Source: Bacteroidales bacterium
GTDB taxonomy: Bacteria > Bacteroidota > Bacteroidia > Bacteroidales > Muribaculaceae
Direction of reading: 5' to 3'
Length of the DNA: 24,814 nt
Assembly: GCA_019420545.1 (NCBI GenBank)
Contig: JAHZGZ010000039.1
Coordinates: forward strand, 2,082-26,895
Shown in pieces: positions 1 to 6,088 of this stretch. Made by a program: the position numbers and the translations under genes. Positions within the stretch are counted from its first letter, which is position 1; each line of letters begins with the position of its first letter. The notes under the pieces are model-generated. The model was given only the letters and a program-made list of their open reading frames with translations. It searched no databases and was not told where the DNA came from.

Positions 1-207
1 TATCGACTTCATCTCACGGCACATGTTTATAATAATCGGTTCCTTGACGAGGCCGTTGTTGAACTGCTCCTCGCTGTAGATGTTGACCACGCAGCCGCGT
101 TTGCGCAGCTGGTCGGCGACGGCGTTGAATATGGCGGCGTCGTTGCCGATATGGTTGGGCGAATAGGCGCCGGCGCGCATTATGCCGGCGATGTTTATTT
201 CAGCCAT
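1..207 (-). CDS. N-terminal fragment of an unrecognised cytosolic protein (3' end outside window)
   Basis: An ATG at 207 opens a reading frame that runs 69 codons to the window edge without a stop. The N-terminus (MAEINIAGIMRAGAYSPNH...) has an alternating hydrophobic strand followed by a glycine-containing turn and a GNDAAIFNAVADQLRKRG helix, which looks like the first beta-alpha unit of a Rossmann-like or preATP-grasp domain. That domain guess is inference from pattern only. Codon use is GC-rich like the two genes behind it. It lies 52 bp downstream of the nucleotidyltransferase on the same strand, so the three genes may form one transcription unit. Function is not assigned. Confidence 0.75.
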   Translation of the reverse strand, partial: MAEINIAGIMRAGAYSPNHIGNDAAIFNAVADQLRKRGCVVNIYSEEQFNNGLVKEPIIINMCREMKSI

Positions 208-259
208 TTTCTTTGTTGTTAGAAAGAGGTGTTGACGATTGGTTGGAGGGGTGGAGGTA

Positions 260-970
260 TCAGTTGCCTTCGGCGATAAACCTGCGGGCGGTGTCGATGT
301 CGCCTGCGTGGTCCACGTCGATGATCTTGCTGAAGGGGAATGCCTTGAGTTTTAGGCCGCCGTCGACAAGGGCGCGCTGGTAGTTGCGCATGCGGCTCGT
401 GCCTTCGGCCACGCAGCGGTCGAGTATGGTGTGCGCCGGGGGCGTCAGTCCGTAGATGCCGCCTGATATGTAGCGCACACCCTCCCAGGGCTTGTCGCGG
501 AAGGCGGTGATGGTCATCGAGGCCTCGTCGACGTCGATATAGAGGGGTTTCTCATCATCGATGAAGGTGGTGACACCCATGTAGCCGTCGGCGTCGTCGC
601 TCTCGGCAAAGGCTCTGACATAGCTGCGGAAGTCCTCTTCATGGAAGATGGTGTCGACAGTGGTGAGCACGAACTTTCCGCGGGCCGGGAAAGCGCGGCT
701 TACCTCGTAGAACGAATGCATGGAGCTGGTGGTGGATTTCACCACGAGGTGAAACGGTACGGGGAGCGAAAGGCTCTCGAGATACTCGCGTACGTCGGTC
801 ATATGCTCGTTGACGATCACCGACAGCGACTCGGCGTCGCAGTCGAGCATGATGTCGATCAGTCGCTTTATCATGGGGCGTCCGTCGAGGTCGACGAGCG
901 GTTTTGGCAGCTGTACGCCCTCCTGTACAAGCCGCGAGCCTTCGCCGGCGGCTATTATAGCGTAATGCAC
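260..970 (-). CDS. NTP transferase family protein (sugar-phosphate nucleotidyltransferase-like)
   Basis: This is a 236-aa protein with the nucleotidyltransferase signature at its N-terminus: AIIAAGEGSRL (residues 4-14, the GxGxRL nucleotide-binding loop), followed by PKPLVDLDGRPMI. A VDT at about residues 105-107 would fit the metal-binding aspartate of the fold. Family members move a nucleotidyl group onto a sugar phosphate or similar acceptor; the substrate cannot be read from the sequence. The length is that of a single catalytic domain, without the left-handed beta-helix seen in GlmU or GlgC. The chosen start is GTG, directly before the hydrophobic first strand; no ATG in frame lies close upstream. 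It sits 60 bp after pdxA and before the truncated gene at the window edge, all on one strand. Confidence 0.85.
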   Translation of the reverse strand: MHYAIIAAGEGSRLVQEGVQLPKPLVDLDGRPMIKRLIDIMLDCDAESLSVIVNEHMTDVREYLESLSLPVPFHLVVKSTTSSMHSFYEVSRAFPARGKFVLTTVDTIFHEEDFRSYVRAFAESDDADGYMGVTTFIDDEKPLYIDVDEASMTITAFRDKPWEGVRYISGGIYGLTPPAHTILDRCVAEGTSRMRNYQRALVDGGLKLKAFPFSKIIDVDHAGDIDTARRFIAEGN

Positions 971-1030
971 TGTATTGTCGTTTTTTTGTTGGATTATACT
1001 TAGTGTGGAAGTTGTGAGCGGCGTGAAATA

Positions 1031-2131
1031 TTAGCCCTGCGCCTGGTCATCCTTGCTCAGGTCGAGCACCACGTTGTCTTTCCCCTTGTCGAAATACTGG
1101 CGGCGGAGGGGATTGGCGCACGCTTCGTCGAAGCGCTGGCGCGAGCGGAACGTATCGAGGGCCATGTATATGGCCTGGCGCATCGACTCGTCGGAGGCTT
1201 TGCCCTGTCCGGCGATGTCAAATCCGGTGCCGTGGTCGGGCGATGTGCGCACGTAGGGGAGTCCGGCGGTGAAGTTCACGCCCGAGTCCATCGCGATGGT
1301 CTTGAAGGGGGCGAGACCCTGATCGTGGTACATGGCCAGTACGCCGTCGAATTTGCGGTATGCCTCCGTGCCGAAGAACCCGTCGGCGGCGTATGGGCCG
1401 AAGGCGAGTATCTTCTCTTTGCGCGCCTGTTCGAGCGCCGGGGCGATGATTTCGTTCTCCTCTGTGCCGAGGAGGCCGCCGTCCCCGGCATGGGGGTTGA
1501 GCGAGAGCACGGCTATGCGCGGAGTGTCGATGTTGAAGTCGCGGCGCAGCGAGCGGCTGAATATGCGCAGCTTGGCGAGGACGGCTTCCTGGGTGATGGC
1601 TTCGGCGACCTTTGCGATGGGGAGGTGGGTTGTCACCAGCGCGATGCGCAGACGGTCGTTGGCGAGTATCATCAGCGCCTCCTGTCCGTCGCCTACCGAT
1701 GCCTGAAGGTATTCGGTGTGCCCGGGGAAGGTGAAGGTCTCGCTCTGTATGGTGTCCTTGTTGATGGGAGCTGTAACGAGTACGTCGATGTCGCCTGCGC
1801 GCAGGTCGGTGACGGCGCGTTCAAGGGCTATGAATGCCGCCTCACCGGCAGTTTTCGACGCCGTGCCGGGTTCGATCTTGAAGTCTTCGCCGACTACATT
1901 GATTATGTTTACCGTATCGTCCTTGGCCTGGGCGGCGCTTTGGATGGTGTTGAGCTGTATCTGCGGCAGTTCCATCCCTTTGCGGTAATAGCCCGCTATT
2001 TTGGCCGATCCGTAGATTACCGGTGTGCACAGCTCCGGTATGCGGGGATCGCTCAGTGCTTTGAGTATCACCTCATAGCCTATCCCGTTAGGGTCGCCGT
2101 GGGTGATTCCTACTCTTATCTTTTTGCTCAT
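1031..2131 (-). CDS. pdxA: 4-hydroxythreonine-4-phosphate dehydrogenase PdxA
   Basis: PdxA oxidises 4-phosphohydroxy-L-threonine with NAD(P) in the DXP-dependent pathway to pyridoxal phosphate, in the cytosol. The 366-aa product carries the family's hallmarks in order: GITHGDPNGIGYEV at the N-terminus, TFPGHTEYL in the middle with a metal/substrate histidine, LSLNPHAGDGG, then AMYHDQGLAPFK and the C-terminal block LPYVRTSPDHGTGFDIAG. The three histidines expected to bind the divalent metal (in GHTEYL, YHDQG and SPDHGTG) are present, so the enzyme should be active. Length is normal or slightly long. A promoter-like pair lies about 105 bp upstream. This is the last clearly chromosomal gene before the structured, mobile-looking region to its right. 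Confidence 0.97.
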   Translation of the reverse strand: MSKKIRVGITHGDPNGIGYEVILKALSDPRIPELCTPVIYGSAKIAGYYRKGMELPQIQLNTIQSAAQAKDDTVNIINVVGEDFKIEPGTASKTAGEAAFIALERAVTDLRAGDIDVLVTAPINKDTIQSETFTFPGHTEYLQASVGDGQEALMILANDRLRIALVTTHLPIAKVAEAITQEAVLAKLRIFSRSLRRDFNIDTPRIAVLSLNPHAGDGGLLGTEENEIIAPALEQARKEKILAFGPYAADGFFGTEAYRKFDGVLAMYHDQGLAPFKTIAMDSGVNFTAGLPYVRTSPDHGTGFDIAGQGKASDESMRQAIYMALDTFRSRQRFDEACANPLRRQYFDKGKDNVVLDLSKDDQAQG

Positions 2132-2236
2132 TGTGAGTGTCGTTGAGGTGTGATGCCCGACAAGCTGTCAGGCACGAAAAATATATAATATGCAGTCGGG
2201 GCTTTTCCGGCATGACCTATTGCCCCAATCTGCCTG

Positions 2237-2268
2237 TAAAATTACAAATTTTTTCTTATTTGGGCAAA
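2237..2268 (-). promoter_or_regulatory. Candidate Bacteroidales promoter for pdxA
   Basis: Read on the minus strand, TTTG (2268-2265) is followed after 20 bp by TAATTTTA (2244-2237). This matches the Bacteroidales -33/-7 pattern TTTG...TAnnTTTG except for the last base. It points at pdxA with a leader of about 100 nt. Confidence 0.4.
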
Positions 2269-2288
2269 TTGGCTGATTCTCAGAGGGG

Positions 2289-2323
2289 TTTGAGAGGGCG
2301 TGGGTACTAATCGTGTACTTTTG
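2289..2323 (+). promoter_or_regulatory. Orphan Bacteroidales promoter with no gene behind it
   Basis: TACTTTTG at 2316-2323 is an exact TAnnTTTG -7 box. A TTTG at 2289-2292 could be the -33 box, though the 23-bp gap is slightly long. It points rightward into DNA with no convincing ORF and is divergent from pdxA. Similar boxes commonly precede acquired genes in this group, so a lost gene or a small RNA are both possible. Confidence 0.45.
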
Positions 2324-2335
2324 TGGAAGTTGACG

Positions 2336-2373
2336 GAAAGCCGAGGAAATCAGATTTGATATTTTTGGCTTTC
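2336..2373 (+). other. Hairpin at the 5' end of the orphan transcript
   Basis: GAAAGCC (2336-2342) pairs perfectly with GGCTTTC (2367-2373). Inside, AAAT and ATTT can form a second short stem. It begins about 12 bp after the -7 box at 2316-2323, so it would sit at the very start of the transcript. The bases after it are T-rich (GGATTTTTAATT), so it may act as an early terminator or attenuator. Confidence 0.4.
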
Positions 2374-2491
2374 GTTAAGGATTTTTAATTACCACAATTT
2401 GCCTGTTTTTACCTCTGCCAACTCAGGGAAGTACACCTTCTCGCAGCCCCATAACCGGAAATATTTATAAAGTAGCCGTAACTCCAAATCG

Positions 2492-2499
2492 TAATTTTG
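2492..2499 (+). promoter_or_regulatory. Possible -7 box upstream of the duplicated structured element
   Basis: TAATTTTG matches TAnnTTTG and points toward the first copy of the 270-bp-period element, which starts about 65 bp downstream. No clear TTTG is present at the -33 position, so this rests on one box only. Confidence 0.25.
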
Positions 2500-2563
2500 C
2501 GCACAAAAATACTCATAATTTTTGGAACGAGGTAATCTCAAGCGACTAAATCTGTTATACGCT

Positions 2564-2780
2564 CGATGCCGGACATCGAATAACCGTGTCGCCGTACGAT
2601 GTGTAACCGGGGACGGTTGTCCGCATCTTACGACTTAACACGGTCATTCCATGTCTCGCAGGTAATTCAATCCACGGGGATAAAGACCGGCAGTTGTCCT
2701 GACCTCCGTTGCCCTCCGGCTTGAACAACTGCTGGACATTATCCTATTCCGGGATTGCATACTCCATTCTTTTTCTTAGT
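2564..2780 (+). repeat. Structured element, copy 1 (RNA-like; strand assumed)
   Basis: This is the first of two ~217-nt copies at a 270-bp period. It opens with hairpin CGATG/CATCG (2564-2578). ACCGTGT (2583-2589) then pairs with ACACGGT (2638-2644), enclosing CGTACGATG (2593-2601) with CATCTTACG (2624-2632; one mismatch) and AACC (2605-2608) with GGTT (2615-2618). A second domain pairs CCGGCAGTTGT (2687-2697) with ACAACTGCTGG (2725-2735; 11 pairs, one a G-T wobble). The second copy keeps the stems while changing bases on both sides, which favours a functional fold over coincidence. I do not recognise a named RNA family. The drawn strand is the + strand, but inverted stems do not prove orientation. 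Confidence 0.65.
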
Positions 2781-2833
2781 GCCTTATTGTTATCCTTGAC
2801 AGGACGGTTCCGGATTTCTATATTGCCTCACTG

Positions 2834-3050
2834 CGATGCTGGACATCGAATAGCCGTGTCGCCGAAAGATGTGCAACCGGGGACGGTTGTCCGCATCTTA
2901 CGACTGAACACGGCCATTCCGTGTCCCGCAGGGACTCAATCCACGGGGATAAAGACCGTCATTTGTCCTGCGCCTGTGCTACTCTCCGGCTTGAACAAAT
3001 GCCTGACATTATCCTGTTCCGGGATTGCACTCTCCTTTCTTTTCTTTTTC
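2834..3050 (+). repeat. Structured element, copy 2 (RNA-like; strand assumed)
   Basis: This second copy differs from the first by scattered substitutions and compensating 1-nt indels. The 5' hairpin CGATG/CATCG is kept. The outer stem is now GCCGTGT (2853-2859) with ACACGGC (2908-2914): an A-T pair became G-C. The second-domain stem is CATTTGT (2960-2966) with ACAAATG (2995-3001): a G-C pair became T-A. The inner AACC/GGTT hairpin and CATCTTACG arm are unchanged. About 54 bp of unrelated sequence separates the copies. The block CAATCCACGGGGATAAAGAC is identical in both copies. Confidence 0.65.
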
Positions 3051-3168
3051 TGCCATTTTCTTGTTTCCCCAGATTTTTCATTATGATGCCGTTCAGTAAA
3101 GTCCGGCATTTTTGATTTCAATGTTGTGCTGTGGCTTTCTTGAATATCGGGGAGGCCATTTTCTTCTG

Positions 3169-3366
3169 ATGCGTACCTGAGCCTTGTGGGTCAGTTGGAG
3201 TTGCTTGCCAAAATAAACGTGTGGCAAAGGGACATTCGCGTCGATCCGGAAAAATCTCCACTCTGCGAGTAGTATTTTCCCGCCTTGCCGTGAACATCCC
3301 TTCTTTTGTGCCACACGCCTTTCAGGTGTCAAGCAACTCAAACAACCACACTGTCTTTGGACGCAT
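3169..3366 (+). other. ~200-nt nested inverted repeat (structured RNA or DNA recombination/transfer site)
   Basis: Arms pair in nested order: ATGCGT (3169-3174) with ACGCAT (3361-3366); GAGTTGCTTG (3198-3207) with CAAGCAACTC (3330-3339), 10/10; CGTGTGGCA (3218-3226) with TGCCACACG (3309-3317), 9/9; AAGGGA (3227-3232) with TCCCTT (3297-3302); GGAAAA (3248-3253) with TTTTCC (3275-3280); and ACTC (3260-3263) with GAGT (3267-3270) around a 3-nt loop. It ends 27 bp before the first gene of the conjugative-element block. It could be a long rod-like RNA, a leader controlling that block, or a double-strand site such as oriT. The sequence alone does not decide. Confidence 0.6.
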
Positions 3367-3392
3367 GAGGTTAAAAAAAAGCCCCCACCGAT

Positions 3393-3626
3393 ATGAAAGC
3401 CACAGAACAACATATAAATAGGTCAAGGCAAGCTCGCCAATCCTCCTATCATTCCCGCATAAGCAAGGCGGTTGCAAAGGTGGCGAAAGTGATACTGATT
3501 ATCATCGGAGCTATCGTTGGTCTGACTATCGGCTGGCTGATAAGAAAGATATTCCGAGGCATAGGTTGGATAATATCTATCCTTACCGCATTAGGGATAA
3601 TCTATTGGATAATGACTACACTCTAA
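3393..3626 (+). CDS. Small two-TM protein of a conjugative-element gene block
   Basis: This is a 77-aa protein with a basic N-terminus (HINRSRQARQSS...) followed by two hydrophobic segments at roughly residues 31-49 and 56-75, joined by a short loop containing RKIFRG. It should be a small inner-membrane hairpin protein. I do not recognise a named family. It is the first of five same-strand genes at spacings of 11 to about 50 bp (13 bp to the PcfK-like gene), which suggests cotranscription. The ATG follows a purine-poor leader, as is usual in this group. Its role in the element is unknown. Confidence 0.65.
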   Translation: MKATEQHINRSRQARQSSYHSRISKAVAKVAKVILIIIGAIVGLTIGWLIRKIFRGIGWIISILTALGIIYWIMTTL

Positions 3627-3639
3627 AACATTCACGACT

Positions 3640-4074
3640 ATGGCAAGCAATGCAATTAAAGGAGCACAATTGTTCCAAGACACAATCAAGGCTTATCTTG
3701 AAACTATGGCGGAGAATGACGCTCTGTTCGCAGTCAAGTATGCCAATCCGTCCAAATCGGTTTCCGACTGCTGTACCTATATCATCAGCCAAGTGCAGAA
3801 AAGCGGTTGTAACGGCTTTGCAGACGAAGAAATCTTCGGAATGGCAGTCCACTACTATGAAGAAAACGAGATAGAGGTTGGCAAACCTATCAACTGCCAG
3901 GTGGTAGTGAACCATACGGTAGAACTCACCGAAGAAGAAAAGGAACAGGCTCGGCAGGACGCCATCAATAAACTCCGTGACGAGGAAATGGCTAAAATGC
4001 GCAAGCCTACCCAGCCAAAGAAAACCTCCGAGAAGAAAATCCAAGTTGAACAACCCAGTCTTTTTGACCTCTAA
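3640..4074 (+). CDS. PcfK-like protein
   Basis: This 144-aa acidic protein resembles the PcfK-like family, found beside PcfJ genes in conjugative plasmids and in Bacteroidales integrative conjugative elements. Supporting features are the N-terminal helix ending IKAYLETMAENDALFAVKYAN, the central GFADEEIFGMAVHYYEE segment with the tail IEVGKPINC, and a charged C-terminal stretch rich in Glu, Lys and Gln that ends in the motif QPSLFDL. No catalytic residues are evident; the biochemical role of the family is not established. It is followed 12 bp later by the PcfJ-like gene, the pairing expected for this module, which is the main support for the call. Confidence 0.8.
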   Translation: MASNAIKGAQLFQDTIKAYLETMAENDALFAVKYANPSKSVSDCCTYIISQVQKSGCNGFADEEIFGMAVHYYEENEIEVGKPINCQVVVNHTVELTEEEKEQARQDAINKLRDEEMAKMRKPTQPKKTSEKKIQVEQPSLFDL

Positions 4075-4086
4075 AACATTACGGAT

Positions 4087-5397
4087 ATGAAACCCAAAAC
4101 AGCATTACAAAAACAAGTGGCAGGACTATCCGCCACACTGCGACCCATAACCGAGGCACAAGAGCGTTGGGCATACCGCCACTGCTTTGAGCATTTCGCC
4201 TATCGCACCAAGAACGGCAAAATGACCTGCTCCGACTGCGGACACGTTTGGAACGGCGAGAAAGGCAATCTTTGCGACACCATCGCCGGTTGCAAATGCC
4301 CTCACTGCGGCACTGAACTGAAAGTGAAGGACACTCGCAAACGCACCCATAAGGAAACCGCATATTTCAGCGTCATAACAGCACACAAAGGTTTTCAAGT
4401 AATCCGTGTATCGCAGATAACGAGCGAAAGCCGTAAGGGAGAGGTCAGACAACTCTATTGTCAGGAGGTCGTGCAAAGGTGGCTTTCGCCCGACGGCATA
4501 GTTACCGACATGGCTCTGCTCCGTGGATTTACCTTCCATTATTGCGACTGCTGGTCTTATTGGAGCGATATGGAGATACGCCCGCACAACAATCTGTATG
4601 ATGATGTTGTCGTATGGGGCGATGTCTATCCGAGAATGTCGGTCATTCCAAAACTCAAGCGTAACGGCTTCAAGGGCGATTTCCACGGCATCTCCCCCGT
4701 CAGACTTTTCAAGGCTCTGCTTGCCGACCCAAGAATGGAGACGCTGATGAAAGCCGGAGAGATTGAGGAAATGAAATACTTTCTCTCCAATCCCTGCAAT
4801 GCGGATGAATTTTGGGCATCCTACCTTATCGCCAAACGCCACCGCTACCATATCAACAACATAGGAATGTGGTGCGACTATCTGCGGATGCTGAAGAACC
4901 TCGGCAAAGACCTACGCAATCCCAAGAACATCTGCCCCAAAGATTTCATAGAGGCGCACGACGGATTGAGCCGAATGATAGAGGACAGACGCAGAAAGGA
5001 ACGTGAGGACGCCGAGCGTAGGAGAGCCGAGGAAAGACTGCTCCGTGAAAAGGAGAACGAAGAAGAATTCAAGGCTCTCAAATCCAAATTCTTCGGTCTG
5101 GTAATCTCCGACAATGAAATATCGGTTAAGGTGCTTGAAAGCATAGAGGAATACTGCCAAGAGGGTAACACACAGCACATCTGCGTATTCTCATCATCCT
5201 ACTATCTTAAAAAGAACACGCTGGTGTTGTCGGCAAGGATTGGCGATACCATAATAGAAACGGTAGAGGTTGACTTGCAGACCCTCAAAGTGGTGCAATG
5301 CCACGGCAAATATAACAAGGATACCGAGTACCACGAGCGCATCATCGACCTTGTGAACTCAAACGCCCGACTTATCAAGGAAAGAATGACCGCTTAA
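4087..5397 (+). CDS. PcfJ-like domain protein
   Basis: This 436-aa protein matches the architecture of Bacteroidales PcfJ-like proteins. Near residues 49-78 there is a zinc-ribbon pattern (CSDCGHVW ... CKCPHCGTEL). The central PcfJ region covers roughly residues 200-300 (ALLADPRMETLMKAGEIEEMKYF, then RHRYHINNIGMWCDYLRMLKNLGKDLRNPKNICP). A highly charged helical stretch follows (EDRRRKEREDAERRRAEERLLREKENEEE, about 298-326), and then a beta-rich C-terminal domain. PcfJ was named on the enterococcal plasmid pCF10; the molecular function remains unclear, though a nucleic-acid role fits the zinc ribbon. It lies between the PcfK-like gene and a strong intergenic hairpin. The frame is intact. Confidence 0.85.
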   Translation: MKPKTALQKQVAGLSATLRPITEAQERWAYRHCFEHFAYRTKNGKMTCSDCGHVWNGEKGNLCDTIAGCKCPHCGTELKVKDTRKRTHKETAYFSVITAHKGFQVIRVSQITSESRKGEVRQLYCQEVVQRWLSPDGIVTDMALLRGFTFHYCDCWSYWSDMEIRPHNNLYDDVVVWGDVYPRMSVIPKLKRNGFKGDFHGISPVRLFKALLADPRMETLMKAGEIEEMKYFLSNPCNADEFWASYLIAKRHRYHINNIGMWCDYLRMLKNLGKDLRNPKNICPKDFIEAHDGLSRMIEDRRRKEREDAERRRAEERLLREKENEEEFKALKSKFFGLVISDNEISVKVLESIEEYCQEGNTQHICVFSSSYYLKKNTLVLSARIGDTIIETVEVDLQTLKVVQCHGKYNKDTEYHERIIDLVNSNARLIKERMTA

Positions 5398-5408
5398 ATG
5401 TCTAACAC

Positions 5409-5434
5409 GACCTGCGTCAGCGATGGCGCAGGTC
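5409..5434 (+). terminator. Intergenic hairpin after the PcfJ-like gene
   Basis: GACCTGCG (5409-5416) and CGCAGGTC (5427-5434) form a perfect 8-bp stem with a 10-nt loop. It lies between the PcfJ-like gene and the next gene. There is no T-run directly after it, so it may be a processing or attenuation hairpin rather than a full terminator. Confidence 0.5.
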
Positions 5435-5449
5435 ATAAATTCCCCGATT

Positions 5450-5707
5450 ATGAACGTAACATTTGAACACCCGACTATCATCTTTGATAATAAGATTGCC
5501 GAAGTCATCATAGAGTTTGTAAATCACATTCTCTATGCAGACAACGAGGCAACGCTACGGAAGATAGTAGCCGACTTTGCAGACAAGTACGACCTTGACC
5601 GATACTTCGTATATGGCTACGGCAGTCACCACCTATGGCTGAAACAAAGAAAGATAACCAATCCCGATATAACATTTGAATATCGGATACTGATTGTAGA
5701 ATACTAA
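5450..5707 (+). CDS. Small conserved-looking protein of the conjugative-element block, function unknown
   Basis: This is an 85-aa acidic protein (MNVTFEHPTIIFDNKIAEV...) with predicted alternating helices and aromatic-rich segments (YFVYGYGSHHLWLKQRK). No domain is recognised. The ATG at 5450 is preferred over an in-frame ATG at 5423 because the earlier one lies inside the 5409-5434 hairpin. The codon context before 5450 also resembles the other starts in this block. It is followed 11 bp later by the DUF3873 gene, so the pair is probably cotranscribed. Confidence 0.65.
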   Translation: MNVTFEHPTIIFDNKIAEVIIEFVNHILYADNEATLRKIVADFADKYDLDRYFVYGYGSHHLWLKQRKITNPDITFEYRILIVEY

Positions 5708-5718
5708 AACTTGAAGAT

Positions 5719-5931
5719 ATGGCAACGAAAATGACCGCCCACGGAGTAAGCACAACCACCACTCCCGGCACCGAACAATACGAGGTGTTTTACACCGGCT
5801 ACCGCACACGGCGAAAGAAACAATATCAATACGATTACCGCCACACCAATGGAGAACTATTCTCCTGCGTGGCTGGTACACTCAAAGAGTGCAGACAACG
5901 CCGCGACCAATGGCTAAACAATAAGAAATAA
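5719..5931 (+). CDS. DUF3873 family protein
   Basis: This 70-aa basic protein has the pattern expected of DUF3873, a short family frequent in Bacteroidales conjugative elements. It runs GVSTTTTPGTEQYEVFYTG, then RRKKQYQYDYRHTNGELFSC, then LKECRQRRDQWL. The basic, tyrosine-rich core suggests nucleic-acid contact, but no function is known. It is the last gene of the plus-strand block and is followed by two strong hairpins, which fits the end of a transcript. It is complete and in frame. Confidence 0.8.
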   Translation: MATKMTAHGVSTTTTPGTEQYEVFYTGYRTRRKKQYQYDYRHTNGELFSCVAGTLKECRQRRDQWLNNKK

Positions 5932-5956
5932 TTGACCTGCCATAGTCAATCAGCAA

Positions 5957-5989
5957 GGCGTGACGACCTCGTGATGAAGTCGCCACGCC
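5957..5989 (+). terminator. Hairpin at the end of the conjugative-element gene block
   Basis: GGCGTGACGAC (5957-5967) pairs with GTCGCCACGCC (5979-5989): ten pairs with one A/C mismatch, around an 11-nt loop. It lies 25 bp after the DUF3873 stop. Bases following (GTATTTCG) are only weakly T-rich. Confidence 0.55.
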
Positions 5990-6009
5990 GTATTTCGCTC
6001 AAAATTTCG

Positions 6010-6024
6010 GCCGCCACAGGCGGC
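6010..6024. terminator. Compact GC hairpin between convergent gene blocks
   Basis: GCCGCC-ACA-GGCGGC is a perfect 6-bp GC stem with a 3-nt loop. On the minus strand it is followed by CGAAATTTTG, on the plus strand by AAAGGG. It sits between the plus-strand block ending at 5931 and the minus-strand operon ending at 6089, so it may terminate either or both. Confidence 0.5.
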
Positions 6025-6088
6025 AAAGGGAGTGCTATATTCAGATATTCTGCGTCTAATAATAGAACGAAAGAAACTGTTATTATGC

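Noticed and set aside
1232..2146. Plus-strand frame of 304 codons opposite pdxA
   Set aside because: It is a long antisense shadow caused by GC-rich codon bias; pdxA on the other strand has complete family motifs.
2564..3050. Group II intron or known transposon end
   Set aside because: No domain V-like hairpin, reverse transcriptase or transposase is seen nearby, and the two copies are not inverted relative to each other.
2709..3086. Open frame of 125 codons on the plus strand across both copies of the structured element
   Set aside because: It spans the tail of copy 1 and most of copy 2, so its two similar halves come from the duplication. The copies differ by 1-nt indels, and changes follow stem pairing rather than codon positions.
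3093..3413. Minus-strand frame of 106 codons over the nested inverted repeat
   Set aside because: It reads through the hairpin arms and into the start of the plus-strand gene, with no sensible domain or start context.
4126..4851. Minus-strand frame of 241 codons opposite the PcfJ-like gene
   Set aside because: It is a shadow of a well-supported gene and has no motifs.
2132..6088. Attachment-site direct repeats flanking the mobile block
   Set aside because: I looked for a shared direct repeat near 2150-2560 and 5932-6088 and found none I could defend; no tRNA gene is present as a target.
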